Source: an uncultured Lachnospiraceae bacterium
GTDB lineage: Bacteria > Bacillota > Clostridia > Lachnospirales > Lachnospiraceae
Length of the DNA stretch: 64,000 nt
Assembly (NCBI GenBank): GCA_900319245.1
Contig: ONNQ01000013.1
Location: 1 to 64,000 of the forward strand
Direction of reading: 5' to 3'
The translations under genes were made by a program, and so were the position numbers. Below are positions 29,885 through 39,684 of the stretch, piece by piece (position 1 is the first letter of the stretch; every line of letters starts with the position of its first letter). A model generated the notes under the pieces. That model had not been told where the DNA came from. It ran no database searches and worked only from the letters and a program-made list of their open reading frames with translations.

Positions 29885-31747
29885 TCAGTGCGATACAAAG
29901 CTTCTGACGCCATAAACAGAAAGGAATCGGGAAGGCGGTCTTGGATTATCGCGGGTGCCCCGCACATATAAAAGTTCCAGATGGCAGCGCGCTCGGGTCA
30001 TCGCCACATATAGGAGCCTTCTCTCCTCTTCAAAATCAGCGGGAGTGCTGCACCGCCGCACGGGAATGATCCCTTCGTTGAGCGCCGGAAGATAGACGTG
30101 GTCGAATTCGAGACCCTTGCAGGCGTGCATGGTCATGATCGTGACGCCCCGGGACGGCTCTTCGCGGCCGGGTGCGTTGCCGTTTTGCGTGCGGCCTGTC
30201 TGTCCGCTGCCTGGCTGCCCATCTCCCATTGACCCGCTGCCGCCGGCAGGCATCGATTTCGCAAGATGCCGGATCAGCATTTCCGGATCCCGGAAGGAGG
30301 TACTCGCGCTAAGAATCATCGAACGGACAGCCTCCACGGCCTCCCGATTCCCCAGATGTGCGGCAGCCCACGCACCGTAGCCCATGGCATCCATCAGATA
30401 GCGCGCAAAGCCTTCCGCATCCAGCGTTCCCAGTACAGAGAGATCGTGAAACAGATCCGACAAGGCCGAGAGCGAACCGCTGGTGGCAGCGGTCCTTGTC
30501 AAAAGAGCGTCCGGCGACAAGTACTCCTGCGCGGCGATCGAACGAAGCAGATACCGCTCCGGGCGGTTCATGACCCGGAACAGGGCCTGCCTGGACAGAA
30601 GCCCCGCCTTCATCCCTTTCATGAGTTCACAGTAGGCCGCAAGGTCTCTTGTGATCACCGTAAGGATCTGCTGGGAGAATTTTGCCTGTCCGTTGCAGCG
30701 AACGCCATGACTTGCGAGGTAGGCGGCAATCCGCGCCACATGGGTGTTGGTGCGCACGATCACGGCGGTGCGCGCCTGCTCCTGGGGAGTCAGGGCTTCT
30801 ATGGACGTAAGAAGATAGCGATATTCGTCGGAATCGTCAGTAAATCCGCGCAGTACGGTCTTGTCCCCCATCGGGCGGACCGCATTCACATGCTTGTCAA
30901 TCCGCATCTGATTGGCGCGGATCAGGCGCGAAGACGTCTTACAGATGGCGCCGCTGCAGCGGTAATTGTTCCGCAAGAAGATCCTGGCGGCGTCCCTGTG
31001 ATCGGCCATGAACTGCTCCATGATCGACGGATCGCTCCCCCGAAATCCGTAGATACTCTGATCGTCGTCTCCCACGACAAATAAGCCTTCTCCGCTCGTG
31101 AGGAGGCATAGAATCTCATATTGTTCCGCATTGATGTCCTGGAATTCATCGACGAGGATCGCCTGAAAGCGGCCTCGCCAGTACTGTCGTACGGCCGGGT
31201 GCTCCTGTAAAAGGCGGCGGCACAGAAGGATCATATCGTCAAAGTCGATATAATGGTTTTCTCTTAAATAAGCATGGTAATCCCGTCGCAGCGCACTATA
31301 GGAATCGGGCTCGGGAAGAACATGGGACTGGCTTCGCAGCGCTTTTTCGGCTTCCTCCAGCGTTGGACGGTCATCGGGGCTTTTAAAATGATTGCGCAGA
31401 AGCTGTTTTAAAAGCTGCTCCTTCTCCTTCTGTCCGAGCAGAGAATACTCGACCTGTGTGCTCTTTTTGAGAATATGAAAAAAGACAGAATGAAAGGTTC
31501 CAAACAGGACGCCTTTCTTTTTCTCCTGGGCTTTTTGGGTAAACCGATCTTTCATTTCTGCCGCTGCCGCGCGGCTAAAGGTTAATACAAGAATGCGGGA
31601 CGGGTCGATCTTCTCGTGATCGATCAGGTAATGGATGCGTTCTGTCAGAACCAGTGTTTTGCCGCTGCCGGGCCCCGCGATGACTTCGCAGGGCCTTAGG
31701 CTGCAGCAAACTGCCTCCATTTGGGAGGCGTCAAGATTTGCGTTCAT
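29885..31747 (-). CDS. UvrD/Rep-family ATP-dependent DNA helicase
   Basis: 620 residues, shorter than UvrD or PcrA (~720-740). Superfamily 1 motifs: Walker A AGPGSGKTLVL near 24, motif Ia LTFSRAAAAEM, motif II LVDEFQDIN, motif III GDDDQSIYGFRGSD, motif V VTIMTMHACKGLEFDHVYLP, motif VI YVAMTRAR. A low-complexity Gly/Ser/Gln insert lies before motif V. It unwinds DNA 3' to 5', as inferred from the family. ATG at 31747 gives the family start NANLDASQMEAV; no clear ribosome site is seen. It follows gltX by 43 bases and may be co-transcribed. Confidence 0.9.
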   Translation of the reverse strand: MNANLDASQMEAVCCSLRPCEVIAGPGSGKTLVLTERIHYLIDHEKIDPSRILVLTFSRAAAAEMKDRFTQKAQEKKKGVLFGTFHSVFFHILKKSTQVEYSLLGQKEKEQLLKQLLRNHFKSPDDRPTLEEAEKALRSQSHVLPEPDSYSALRRDYHAYLRENHYIDFDDMILLCRRLLQEHPAVRQYWRGRFQAILVDEFQDINAEQYEILCLLTSGEGLFVVGDDDQSIYGFRGSDPSIMEQFMADHRDAARIFLRNNYRCSGAICKTSSRLIRANQMRIDKHVNAVRPMGDKTVLRGFTDDSDEYRYLLTSIEALTPQEQARTAVIVRTNTHVARIAAYLASHGVRCNGQAKFSQQILTVITRDLAAYCELMKGMKAGLLSRQALFRVMNRPERYLLRSIAAQEYLSPDALLTRTAATSGSLSALSDLFHDLSVLGTLDAEGFARYLMDAMGYGAWAAAHLGNREAVEAVRSMILSASTSFRDPEMLIRHLAKSMPAGGSGSMGDGQPGSGQTGRTQNGNAPGREEPSRGVTIMTMHACKGLEFDHVYLPALNEGIIPVRRCSTPADFEEERRLLYVAMTRARCHLELLYVRGTRDNPRPPSRFLSVYGVRSFVSH

Positions 31748-31790
31748 AATGTGAGATGATATGGCTTGCGGCTTCCATCGCGGCGTACCG

Positions 31791-33239
31791 TCAGGCGCTG
31801 AGTTTGTCGATCGCCTTGCGAATTCTTGCGATGGACTCCTCCTTGCCGAGAATCTCCATGATCTCTGTGGCGCCGGCCGGGGTGGTCTGTTTGCCGGAGA
31901 CAGCAATACGCACGGGCCAGAGCACATAGCCGTTCTTGAAGCCCTTCTCCTGGATATAGGCCTTCATGGCCGCAAAGAGCGCGTCATTGGTGAATTCATC
32001 CTGCTGCTCCAGAATCGGAACCAGGTCCTGCAGCACAGCGAGGGAGGACTCCGCGTTGGTCTTCATCTTCTTGTGGGTGTACAGGGAGATATCGTACTCC
32101 GGCAGTGCCTCAAAGAAGTCGACCATCTGCGCGATGTCTGGGAAGATCTCAATTCTGGTGCGGACCATCTCGGCGATCTTTCTAAGATCCAGGTCTTTGG
32201 TCAGCGCTTTCTTCAGATAGGGCTCGGCCATCTCGTAGAATCTGTCCGGATCCATTGCCTTGAGGTACTCGCCGTTCATCCAGCGGAGCTTCTGATAGTC
32301 GAATACGGAAGGCGCTTTGCCGATCCTGTGATAGTCAAAAATCTCAACCAGTTCCTTGAGGCTGAAGATCTCTCTGTCGCTGTCGGGGGACCATCCGCAG
32401 AGCGCGATGAAGTTGACGACCGCTTCGGGAAGGAATCCCTGCTCGATCAGGTCCTCATAGGAGGAGTGGCCGCTTCTCTTGGAGAGCTTGTGATGATCTT
32501 CGTCTGTGATCAGCGGGCAGTGGATATACTTGGGAATATCCCAGCCAAACGCCTCATACAGGCGGTTGTATTTGGGCGAGGAGGAAATATACTCATTGCC
32601 TCTGACAACATGCGTGATGCCCATCAGGTGGTCATCCACAACGTTGGCGAAGTTGTAGGTCGGATATCCGTCGGATTTGATGAGGATCATGTCGTCCAGT
32701 TCCTTGTTCTCCACCGTGACGTCTCCGTAGAGCTCGTCGTGGAAGGTCGTTGTGCCTTCGGTGGGGTTGTTCTGGCGGATGACATAGGGCTTACCCTCCG
32801 CAAGATTTTTTTCAATCTCTTCCTGAGACAGATGCAGGCAGTGCTTGTCGTACACGCTGATTTCCTTGCCATCGACGACCTGGGTCAGAGACGCCAGTCT
32901 CTCCTGTGTGCAGAAGCAGCGGTAGGCCTGTCCCTTGTCGATCAGTTCCTGCGCGTATTTGCTGTAAATACCGGCGCGCATGCGCTCACTCTGCACATAA
33001 GGGCCAACGCCGCCGTCCTTGTCGGGACCTTCGTCCTCGATGAGGCCGGTATCGGCCATTGTGCGCTTGATGATATCGACAGCGCCTTCCACATAGCGTC
33101 CCTGATCGGTATCTTCGATCCTCAGAATGAAATCGCCGTCTTCGTGCTTGGCAATCAGATAGGCGTAAAGAGCGGTTCTGAGATTGCCCACATGCATTCT
33201 GCCGGTGGGACTGGGAGCGTATCTGGTTCTGATTTTCAT
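31791..33239 (-). CDS. gltX: Glutamate--tRNA ligase
   Basis: 482 residues, class I synthetase. HIGH-type signature in [19 protein letters not shown] (HVGN at about 15-18), the KMSKS-type loop as [10 protein letters not shown] near 246, and RIEDTD near 42. It charges tRNA-Glu; whether it also charges tRNA-Gln (as when gatCAB is used) cannot be told from this gene alone. GGAGG nine bases before ATG. Neighbours are dut/rnhA upstream and the helicase downstream. Confidence 0.95.
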   Translation of the reverse strand: MKIRTRYAPSPTGRMHVGNLRTALYAYLIAKHEDGDFILRIEDTDQGRYVEGAVDIIKRTMADTGLIEDEGPDKDGGVGPYVQSERMRAGIYSKYAQELIDKGQAYRCFCTQERLASLTQVVDGKEISVYDKHCLHLSQEEIEKNLAEGKPYVIRQNNPTEGTTTFHDELYGDVTVENKELDDMILIKSDGYPTYNFANVVDDHLMGITHVVRGNEYISSSPKYNRLYEAFGWDIPKYIHCPLITDEDHHKLSKRSGHSSYEDLIEQGFLPEAVVNFIALCGWSPDSDREIFSLKELVEIFDYHRIGKAPSVFDYQKLRWMNGEYLKAMDPDRFYEMAEPYLKKALTKDLDLRKIAEMVRTRIEIFPDIAQMVDFFEALPEYDISLYTHKKMKTNAESSLAVLQDLVPILEQQDEFTNDALFAAMKAYIQEKGFKNGYVLWPVRIAVSGKQTTPAGATEIMEILGKEESIARIRKAIDKLSA

Positions 33240-33292
33240 GTTGTGTTTCCTCCGTGTATATCCATGTATTGTGCTATCTATTCATGCATCCT

Positions 33293-33754
33293 TTACTGTC
33301 TGCCGGTGCTTCCGAAGCCGCCTTCGCCGCGCTCTGTATCGGTGAGCGAGTCGGATTCTTCAAAAAAGACAGGCAGGTAAGGGAGTACAACCATCTGTGC
33401 GATCCGCTCGCCGGGTTCGACGACGCCTGTCACTTCGCTGTCATTGTGCATTGCGACGATATAATTGCCGCGATAATCGCTGTCGCAGACGCCGGTACAG
33501 TTGGCGGGGCGAAGCCCTTCCTTGGCCGCGATGCCGCTTCTTGCAAAAATGGCGGCAAAATAGCCGTCCGGGATTTCAAACCGGAGCCCGGTGTCGATCT
33601 TCGCGGTCTCATGCGGCGCAATCCGGATCGTCGAATCGATTGCCGCATAGAGATCGTAACCGGCTGCTTTCTCGCTGCCCCTTGTGGGGATGTGGGCCAG
33701 TTCGCTGACGCGCGTATATCTGACCTTGATCGGGTGTTCTATCATACTTTTCAC
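33293..33754 (-). CDS. dut: dUTP diphosphatase
   Basis: 153 residues, trimeric dUTPase type. All five motifs are seen: AGYDLYAA (1), ARSGIAAKEGL (2), GVCDSDYRGN (3), GERIAQMVV (4), and the mobile C-terminal arm RGEGGFGSTG (5). It hydrolyses dUTP to dUMP, keeping uracil out of DNA. GTG at 33754 has GAGGG five bases upstream; ATG at 33745 is 14 bases from it. Confidence 0.94.
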   Translation of the reverse strand: MKSMIEHPIKVRYTRVSELAHIPTRGSEKAAGYDLYAAIDSTIRIAPHETAKIDTGLRFEIPDGYFAAIFARSGIAAKEGLRPANCTGVCDSDYRGNYIVAMHNDSEVTGVVEPGERIAQMVVLPYLPVFFEESDSLTDTERGEGGFGSTGRQ

Positions 33755-33808
33755 TCTTACCCTCTATGTTGTTAGGCTATATGATCCGTGAGCAGGCGCT
33801 TTCCGGCA

Positions 33809-34294
33809 TTATCGAGGCCCAGTATCCTGCCCTTTTTCACCGGCTGCGTCTGCCGCTGTCGTTGCGAGCGTATCGCAGCGCTCATTCTCCGGATGTCCGG
33901 CGTGTCCCTTGACCCAGTGATAATGAACGGTATGAGGGTGCATGGCGGCAAGAAGTCTCTCCCACAGTTCTTTGTTCTTGACAGGCTGCTTGGAGGCTGT
34001 CTTCCAGCCGTTTTTCTGCCAGTTGCCGACCCAGTTCTCGTTAAAGGCGCTGACCACATATTTGGAATCCGAATAGACGTCGACTTCGCAGGGGACGCGC
34101 AGACATTCCAGCGCCGCGATGACGCCGAGCAGTTCCATGCGGTTGTTGGTCGTCTTGACAAATCCTTCCGAGAGTTCCTTTTCGTGGAGCGTGCCGGCGC
34201 TGTCGGTATACTGCAGGACGGCGCCATAGCCGCCGGGACCGTCGGGGTTTCCCCTCGCGGCGCCGTCCGAATAAATCTTCACTTTTTTGAGCAT
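33809..34294 (-). CDS. rnhA: Ribonuclease HI
   Basis: 161 residues. Catalytic carboxylates: Asp in [11 protein letters not shown], Glu in NNRMELLGV, Asp in VYSDSKYVV, and Asp in ENERCDTLA; the active-site His is in VKGHAGH. It degrades RNA in RNA-DNA hybrids. The helical handle (GNWQKNGWK) of the E. coli enzyme is kept. ATG at 34294 is used, with AAAGGA about 11 bases upstream; that site is the last of four repeated copies (see 34308-34371). Confidence 0.94.
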   Translation of the reverse strand: MLKKVKIYSDGAARGNPDGPGGYGAVLQYTDSAGTLHEKELSEGFVKTTNNRMELLGVIAALECLRVPCEVDVYSDSKYVVSAFNENWVGNWQKNGWKTASKQPVKNKELWERLLAAMHPHTVHYHWVKGHAGHPENERCDTLATTAADAAGEKGQDTGPR

Positions 34295-34307
34295 GTACTT
34301 ATTATCC

Positions 34308-34371
34308 TTTCGATGATCAGGCATTTCGATCATCCAGCCTTTCGATCATCAGCCCTTTCGATCTTCAGGGC
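34308..34371 (-). repeat. Four tandem 16-bp repeats upstream of rnhA
   Basis: On the + strand the units TTTCGATGATCAGGCA, TTTCGATCATCCAGCC, TTTCGATCATCAGCCC and TTTCGATCTTCAGGGC start at 34308, 34324, 34340 and 34356. On the transcript each ends in GATCGAAA followed by G or T, so three junctions read GAAAGG. They fill most of the spacer between the MutS-like gene and rnhA. Confidence 0.9.
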
Positions 34372-34384
34372 GCAGGCTTTATGA

Positions 34385-36064
34385 TCATAGCGTCCAGATC
34401 CCTGTCTCCTCAAATCGCCTTGCCCGCGCTTCTGCGCTGTCTGCGATATCCTTGTCATATCCAAGAGCCCTGAGCAGGCGGATGGCATTGCGGCTGTCCG
34501 CGGGGCCCTCCTGGAGGCGATAGGAAAACGTCACGTCGTCGCCATCCAGGGTCTCCGTGAAATGATAGTTCGTATACTGCGCCTTGAGAAGCCCGGTGAG
34601 CTCCATGTCGTGGGTTGCGGCAAAGACCTGGATCGGCTTTTGCGACAGATTCCTGAGTATTTCCGCGGAGGCGCTGATGCGCTCGATCGTATTGGTGCCG
34701 CGCAGAACTTCGTCGACACAACAAAGGACCGGAACGGCAGCCGTCTCATCGGCGGCGTCCAAAACCCGCTTGAGCGAGCGGATTTCCACGATAAAATAGC
34801 TCTCGCCGGTGCGTATGTCGTCCCTGAGCGCCATGGATGTATAGATCCTATAGCAGCAGCTCTTGTACGCCGCAGCGGGCACTGTGTGGACCGACTGCGC
34901 AAGAAGCGCCGCGAGCGCAGCCGCTTTCAGAAACGTGGATTTCCCGGACGCGTTGGAACCGGTCAGAAGAACCGGACGCGATGTATCCATGCTGTTGGGA
35001 ACAGGGTCATGGATAAGCGGATGCACCAGGTCCCTGACCTCGAAATGGCTGCCTGTCAGATCCGGCACACAAAAGACCGGAAGGCTCTCTCGAAAGGACG
35101 CAATGCTGATCTGCGCGTCAATGGAGCCCACCGCCCGGATCAGCGCGTGAATGTCATCCTGCCGGCCCCGCAGCTGCCGGAGCATAGAACCGAATTTCAT
35201 AAGATCGATATGAAACAGGATGCACAGATAGTCCAGCAAAAGGTCCAGGGGGCTGCCGGACGTCATGCCGGCGCCGCCTCTAAGTAAAAGGCTGCTTCCG
35301 CGAGCAAATCCCCGCATGGAGGCGTATGCGGCCCGCATGGTCTCTTTTTCTTCTTCATAGTGAAGGAACGGCGCGTCCGAAAGCTTTCGGCCGCACTCCA
35401 ACAGCCGCAGTACATAGCGGAAGGTAAAGAGATACGGTTCGATCTCTCTTTTGACCCTGAAATAAGTGACCATGTTATAGGCCAGGCTTGCCAAAAGACA
35501 CAGAAGGCCGGCAGCCGGGCGAATGGCCATGACCAGTAAGCTGATGGCCGGCAGGGCCAGCGCCGGAAGGTCCTGCGCGATCCGTCTGTCAGGCAGATCG
35601 TCGATCAGGTCCAGGTAATCATAGATGGAATATTTGCTGCTTCGGCCAAGGGTCTGGAGGATGCGCTGTACGTCGATCCTCTCCTTATCGTGGGCCGCCC
35701 ACCAGACAAGCCCTTCTTCGCTGCAGGAAGAACCGCCGTCGATCCTCGGCGCGCGGAGAAGACCATACAGATACTCCTCGCCTGCGCCGCTGCAGGTCGT
35801 GTCCATCTTTTGGTAGAGAAGATCCAGATCCAGGTCATTCCAGGTGATCGCATCGATCGTAAAGGGCGCGCTGTGGCGGTCTGCAGAGACCTGTATCTGC
35901 GCAAGCCTTCCGTCCGGGTATTCTTTGCAGCCCGGTTTGCCGAAGGCTTCTTGCAGGGTCTTCCTTTCGAGGCGATCCTTTCGCTGCCTGTCGCGGTATC
36001 CGATGACCGCTGAGATGATCAGAAACAGGGCGAGCAGGACAAACATTGTACTATAGGTTTCCAT
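34385..36064 (-). CDS. Membrane-anchored MutS-like ATPase
   Basis: 559 residues. A hydrophobic segment at about 8-23 and two more at about 170-200 place it in the membrane, unlike true MutS. The C-terminal third is a MutS-type ATPase: Walker A LTGSNASGKSTFLK near 370, CCVDEVLRGTN near 450 (Walker B), and FAATHDMEL. The mismatch-binding domain with F-x-E is absent, so it does not act in classical mismatch repair. Related proteins of this layout are annotated as MutS family in Firmicutes, with unknown function. It begins 9 bases after the purine nucleoside phosphorylase gene. Confidence 0.82.
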   Translation of the reverse strand: METYSTMFVLLALFLIISAVIGYRDRQRKDRLERKTLQEAFGKPGCKEYPDGRLAQIQVSADRHSAPFTIDAITWNDLDLDLLYQKMDTTCSGAGEEYLYGLLRAPRIDGGSSCSEEGLVWWAAHDKERIDVQRILQTLGRSSKYSIYDYLDLIDDLPDRRIAQDLPALALPAISLLVMAIRPAAGLLCLLASLAYNMVTYFRVKREIEPYLFTFRYVLRLLECGRKLSDAPFLHYEEEKETMRAAYASMRGFARGSSLLLRGGAGMTSGSPLDLLLDYLCILFHIDLMKFGSMLRQLRGRQDDIHALIRAVGSIDAQISIASFRESLPVFCVPDLTGSHFEVRDLVHPLIHDPVPNSMDTSRPVLLTGSNASGKSTFLKAAALAALLAQSVHTVPAAAYKSCCYRIYTSMALRDDIRTGESYFIVEIRSLKRVLDAADETAAVPVLCCVDEVLRGTNTIERISASAEILRNLSQKPIQVFAATHDMELTGLLKAQYTNYHFTETLDGDDVTFSYRLQEGPADSRNAIRLLRALGYDKDIADSAEARARRFEETGIWTL

Positions 36065-36073
36065 TGACTAGTT

Positions 36074-36904
36074 TCACCACTTATACTCTTTGACGGTTTG
36101 GATCGCGGCACGGAGCAGCCTTTTGAAGACAGGCTCTGCCTGCAGGCCTGCGACCTTGACTTCCTCGTGGCTGAGGGGGGTGGCGCTGATGCCTGCCGCC
36201 ATGTTGGTGATCAGCGAGATACAGCTGATCTTCATCCCTGCGTGTTTGGCCGCAATCGCTTCCATGACTGTGCTCATGCCGACCATGTCCGCACCGATCA
36301 CCTTGAGGACCTGAATTTCCGCAGGGGACTCATAGGAGGGACCGGACAGCTGGCAGTAGACGCCCGTCTCCAGCGGGATGTCCTCATACTCCGCGGCACG
36401 CTGGATCAGGCTCCGCAGATGAGGATCATATACGTCTGTCATATCCGGGAAGCGCGTGCCGATGCGCTGGTCGTTGGGGCCTTGCAGCGGATTGGGTACA
36501 AACAGGGAAATGTGGTCCCTGACAAGCACCAGGGTGCCGGGCACATAGTCGGAGTGAATGCCGCCCGCAGCGTTGGTGATAAAAAGAAACTCTGCGCCGA
36601 GCGCTCTCATCACACGGATCGGAAGGACGACTTCCTGCGGCGTATAGCCCTCATAGTAATGCACGCGGCCGTCCATACAGACGACGGGAATATCATCGAT
36701 ATAGCCCATGATAAATCGGCCGTTGTGGCCGGATACCGTCGAAACCGGAAATCCGGGAATATTTTTGTAAGGGATCGTACATACGACGTGATCAATCTCC
36801 TGCGTGAACGCACCGAGACCAGATCCAAGTATCAGAGCGGCCCTGGGAGTAAAATCCGTGATGGAACGTATGTAGTCTACACACTCTTTTACTATTTTGT
36901 TCAT
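36074..36904 (-). CDS. Purine-nucleoside phosphorylase
   Basis: 276 residues, trimeric class (PunA/inosine-guanosine type). Phosphate-binding LILGSGLGAF (about 24-33), then VSTVSGHNGRF, MDGRVHYYEGY, FITNAAGGIH, and MVGMSTVMEAIAAKHAGM with ITNMAAGI. It splits purine nucleosides to base and ribose 1-phosphate for salvage. GAGGGG precedes ATG. It follows the hexapeptide-repeat gene by 15 bases. Confidence 0.93.
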   Translation of the reverse strand: MNKIVKECVDYIRSITDFTPRAALILGSGLGAFTQEIDHVVCTIPYKNIPGFPVSTVSGHNGRFIMGYIDDIPVVCMDGRVHYYEGYTPQEVVLPIRVMRALGAEFLFITNAAGGIHSDYVPGTLVLVRDHISLFVPNPLQGPNDQRIGTRFPDMTDVYDPHLRSLIQRAAEYEDIPLETGVYCQLSGPSYESPAEIQVLKVIGADMVGMSTVMEAIAAKHAGMKISCISLITNMAAGISATPLSHEEVKVAGLQAEPVFKRLLRAAIQTVKEYKW

Positions 36905-36919
36905 ATTCTGTCCCCTCGT

Positions 36920-37597
36920 TTAGTCCATAACCTTAGCCACAATATGATCCTTGTCTTTGTAAATATGGCAGGCGGGCACACAGCCTCTGACCATGGAGAG
37001 CGGATACATATTGGTGTGCCTGCCGACGACAGTGCCGGGATTGAGGACGCTATTGCATCCAATATCCGCCCAGTCGCCCAGGATCGCACCGACCTTTTTG
37101 CGCCCCGTCTCCATACGTTCGGTACCGCAGTGGATCACGACGTTTTTCTTGTCCGCCTTGACGTTGGAAGTAATGGAACCGGCGCCCATATGTGCATGGA
37201 AGCCGAGCACACTGTCGCCCACATAGTTGTAATGGGGGACTTCCACTTTGTTGAAAAGGACCACATTCTTGAGTTCCGTGGAATTTCCAACGGTGGCGCC
37301 TTTGCCGACGATCGCGCTGCCGCGGATAAAGGCACACTGCCGTATTTCCGCGTTCTCATCAATGACGCAGGGGCCGCCGATATAGGCGCTGTCAAATACC
37401 TTGGCACTCTTCGCTACCCAGATATTGTCGCCCCGCTTTTCAAAGCGGTCAGCGGGAAGCTTGTTTCCAAGCGCGATGATAAAGTCCTCGATGTCCCCGA
37501 GCACTTCCCAGGGGTAAGTCTTGCCGTCAAACAGATCGGCGGCAATCGTCTCGGACAGGTCTAGAAGGTTTTGGGTCGTAAAATCACTCAGATGCAT
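36920..37597 (-). CDS. Left-handed beta-helix (hexapeptide-repeat) acyl/nucleotidyl-transferase-like protein
   Basis: 225 residues. Hexapeptide turns run from about 65 to 205 (KVFDSAYIGGPCVIDENAEI, GSAIVGKGATVGNSTEL, GDWADIGCNSVLNPGTVVG). It resembles the C-terminal half of GlmU but has no pyrophosphorylase domain; such proteins are often annotated as UDP-N-acetylglucosamine pyrophosphorylase. The substrate is unknown. ATG at 37597 with AAAGGA upstream; it overlaps the end of the topoisomerase gene by 14 bases, so the two are coupled. Confidence 0.8.
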   Translation of the reverse strand: MHLSDFTTQNLLDLSETIAADLFDGKTYPWEVLGDIEDFIIALGNKLPADRFEKRGDNIWVAKSAKVFDSAYIGGPCVIDENAEIRQCAFIRGSAIVGKGATVGNSTELKNVVLFNKVEVPHYNYVGDSVLGFHAHMGAGSITSNVKADKKNVVIHCGTERMETGRKKVGAILGDWADIGCNSVLNPGTVVGRHTNMYPLSMVRGCVPACHIYKDKDHIVAKVMD

Positions 37598-39665
37598 TGG
37601 CTTTTCCTTTCTTAGCGGATTTCCTGCGGGGATAAGAAGTCTGCCCGGCGGGCTTTTTGTAAAACTGGCTGTCCCGCATATACATAGCCTGGAGCGCGCT
37701 GCCCCAATTGCTGTTCTTGACATTGTTGGTATTGCGCGCGACAAATCCGTTGAGTTTCTCCAGATATTCCTGCTCGGTGACAGTGCCTTCTGACACGCGC
37801 GTAAGTCCAAGCTCCCAGCTGGCTGTCAATTTGGGGTTTAACAGTGAACGGATCGAACAGTCCACCGTGTCATAGATCATCTCACCCATGAGCGTCGGGG
37901 TGATGATCTGGGTCTTTTTGTTGAGAGCCAGATACTTGTTGCTAAAGAGTTTCTTTAAGATCTCCGCTCTGGTCGCGCTGGTTCCAATCCCGCTGCCGCG
38001 GATCTGTTCACGGAGTTCCTCTTCTTCGATCAGCTGGCCGGCGTTTTCCATAGCCAGGATCATACTTCCTGAATTATAGCGCTTGGGCGGCTTGGTCTCT
38101 CCCTCCTTGATCGAAAGATCCAGGCAGGTCATTTTCACACCCTTTTTCAAAGTATTGACAAAGGACGGCAGTTTGTCCTGGTCCGTCTCCTCTTCGTCTT
38201 CCCGTTTCGTTTCATCGGTCCCCTTTTTCTTAAAGGAGTATTCCATCACTTGCATATAGCCGGGATCGACACAGCTTCGAAATGACGCCGAGAACATCTC
38301 TGTGCCCAGGCGGATTTCCAGTGCTATTCTATCAAAGATCGCCGGCGGATAAAAGATGGCCAGAAATCTTCGTGTGATCAACTCATAGACCTTGGCGGTC
38401 GTATCCGATAGAGAAGAAAGCGCGTTCAGGCCCTGCCCTGTGGGGATGATCGCATAGTGATCCGTGATCGCTTTATCATCCGTATAGCGGGTCTTTCCAA
38501 TGCTCTTGTAGGAGCCTCTTTCGAGTATATTCTGCAGGTAAGGGCGGTACATGGGAAGCGTCGAGAGGCCCTTGAGGTTCTTGCCGATTTCCTTCGCGAC
38601 CGCGGAGGAAAGGACGCGCGCGTCCGTGCGGGGGTAGGTGGTGAGCTTTTTCTCATAGAGTTCCTGCGCCGCCTGCAGCGTCTGGTCGGGACTGATCTTA
38701 AAGAGCCTGGAACAGTCGTTTTGCAGCTCCGCCAGGTTATAGAGAAGCGGCGGATTTTTCTTTTCCTTGCGGCGGCTGATCGAGTTTACACTGCAGTCTC
38801 CTGCATCGGCGGCCGCTTTCAGATACTCGATCAGGGCTTCCGCGTCTTTTCGCTCCTTAAAGCCGTTTTCCTTGTACAGGGCAGGCGTGCCCCAATAGCG
38901 GCTGCCTTCGACGGCATGCCACTCCGCTGTTACGAACTCGCTTCCGTCCGCCTCCCGGGGGCAAAACTTGCCGATTACCTTGTAAAAAGGAGTCTTGACA
39001 AAGTCCCGGATCTCCCGCTCTCTGCGCACGACCATGCCAAGGACGCAGGTCATGACACGGCCGACAGCGATGACGGAGTAGCGCGTGCCCATCACCTTGC
39101 TGATTCCGTCTCCGTACTTGAGCGTCAGCGCGCGGGAGAAATTGATACCCATGAGGTAATCCTCCTTGGCGCGGAGATAGGCGGCGGCACCGAGCGGATC
39201 GTATTCGACGTCATCCTTTGCCTCGCGGATCCCGCGCAGGATCTCCTCTTTGGTCTGGGAGTCGATCCACACACGGAGCTGTTTTTTGCCCCGCACGCCG
39301 GCCTGCTGCGCGACCAGACGGTAGATATACTCGCCTTCGCGCCCGGAGTCGGTACAGATGTAGATGGTATCCACGTCCTGATCCGTCAGGATCCTCTTGA
39401 CGATCCCAAACTGCTTTTTGACGCCGTCAATCACCTGGTACTTGTAGGTATCCGGTATAAAGGGAATGGTCGCGAGCGACCACTTTTTGTATTTGGGGTC
39501 ATAGGCGTCAGGATAACACATTGTGACCAGATGCCCAACGCACCAGGTCACAATCGTATCTCCCGCATCCATATACCCATCTCTCGATGTAAAATCAAGC
39601 CCCAGTGCGGACGCGAATTCACGCGCCACACTGGGCTTTTCTGCAATAAATACTCTCTTGCTCAT
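37584..39665 (-). CDS. topB: DNA topoisomerase III (type IA)
   Basis: 693 residues. TOPRIM domain with IAEKPSVAREFA at the start and CTDSGREGEYIYRL near 105-118; active-site Tyr in KKLTTYPRTDARVLS near 345. No C-terminal zinc fingers; the protein ends in a basic tail (RRKSAKKGKA). It relaxes and decatenates DNA through a single-strand gate. The DSGRE form of the TOPRIM acid motif is normal for TopB of this group. The 3' end overlaps the hexapeptide-repeat gene. Confidence 0.93.
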   Translation of the reverse strand: MSKRVFIAEKPSVAREFASALGLDFTSRDGYMDAGDTIVTWCVGHLVTMCYPDAYDPKYKKWSLATIPFIPDTYKYQVIDGVKKQFGIVKRILTDQDVDTIYICTDSGREGEYIYRLVAQQAGVRGKKQLRVWIDSQTKEEILRGIREAKDDVEYDPLGAAAYLRAKEDYLMGINFSRALTLKYGDGISKVMGTRYSVIAVGRVMTCVLGMVVRREREIRDFVKTPFYKVIGKFCPREADGSEFVTAEWHAVEGSRYWGTPALYKENGFKERKDAEALIEYLKAAADAGDCSVNSISRRKEKKNPPLLYNLAELQNDCSRLFKISPDQTLQAAQELYEKKLTTYPRTDARVLSSAVAKEIGKNLKGLSTLPMYRPYLQNILERGSYKSIGKTRYTDDKAITDHYAIIPTGQGLNALSSLSDTTAKVYELITRRFLAIFYPPAIFDRIALEIRLGTEMFSASFRSCVDPGYMQVMEYSFKKKGTDETKREDEEETDQDKLPSFVNTLKKGVKMTCLDLSIKEGETKPPKRYNSGSMILAMENAGQLIEEEELREQIRGSGIGTSATRAEILKKLFSNKYLALNKKTQIITPTLMGEMIYDTVDCSIRSLLNPKLTASWELGLTRVSEGTVTEQEYLEKLNGFVARNTNNVKNSNWGSALQAMYMRDSQFYKKPAGQTSYPRRKSAKKGKANASE

Positions 39666-39684
39666 TCACACTCTCTTGTGTCAA

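Noticed and set aside
37584-39665. TOPRIM motif of topoisomerase III reads DSGRE instead of DxDRE
   Set aside because: This form is common in TopB of Firmicutes and Bacteroidetes (for example DAGRE), so it is not a defect.
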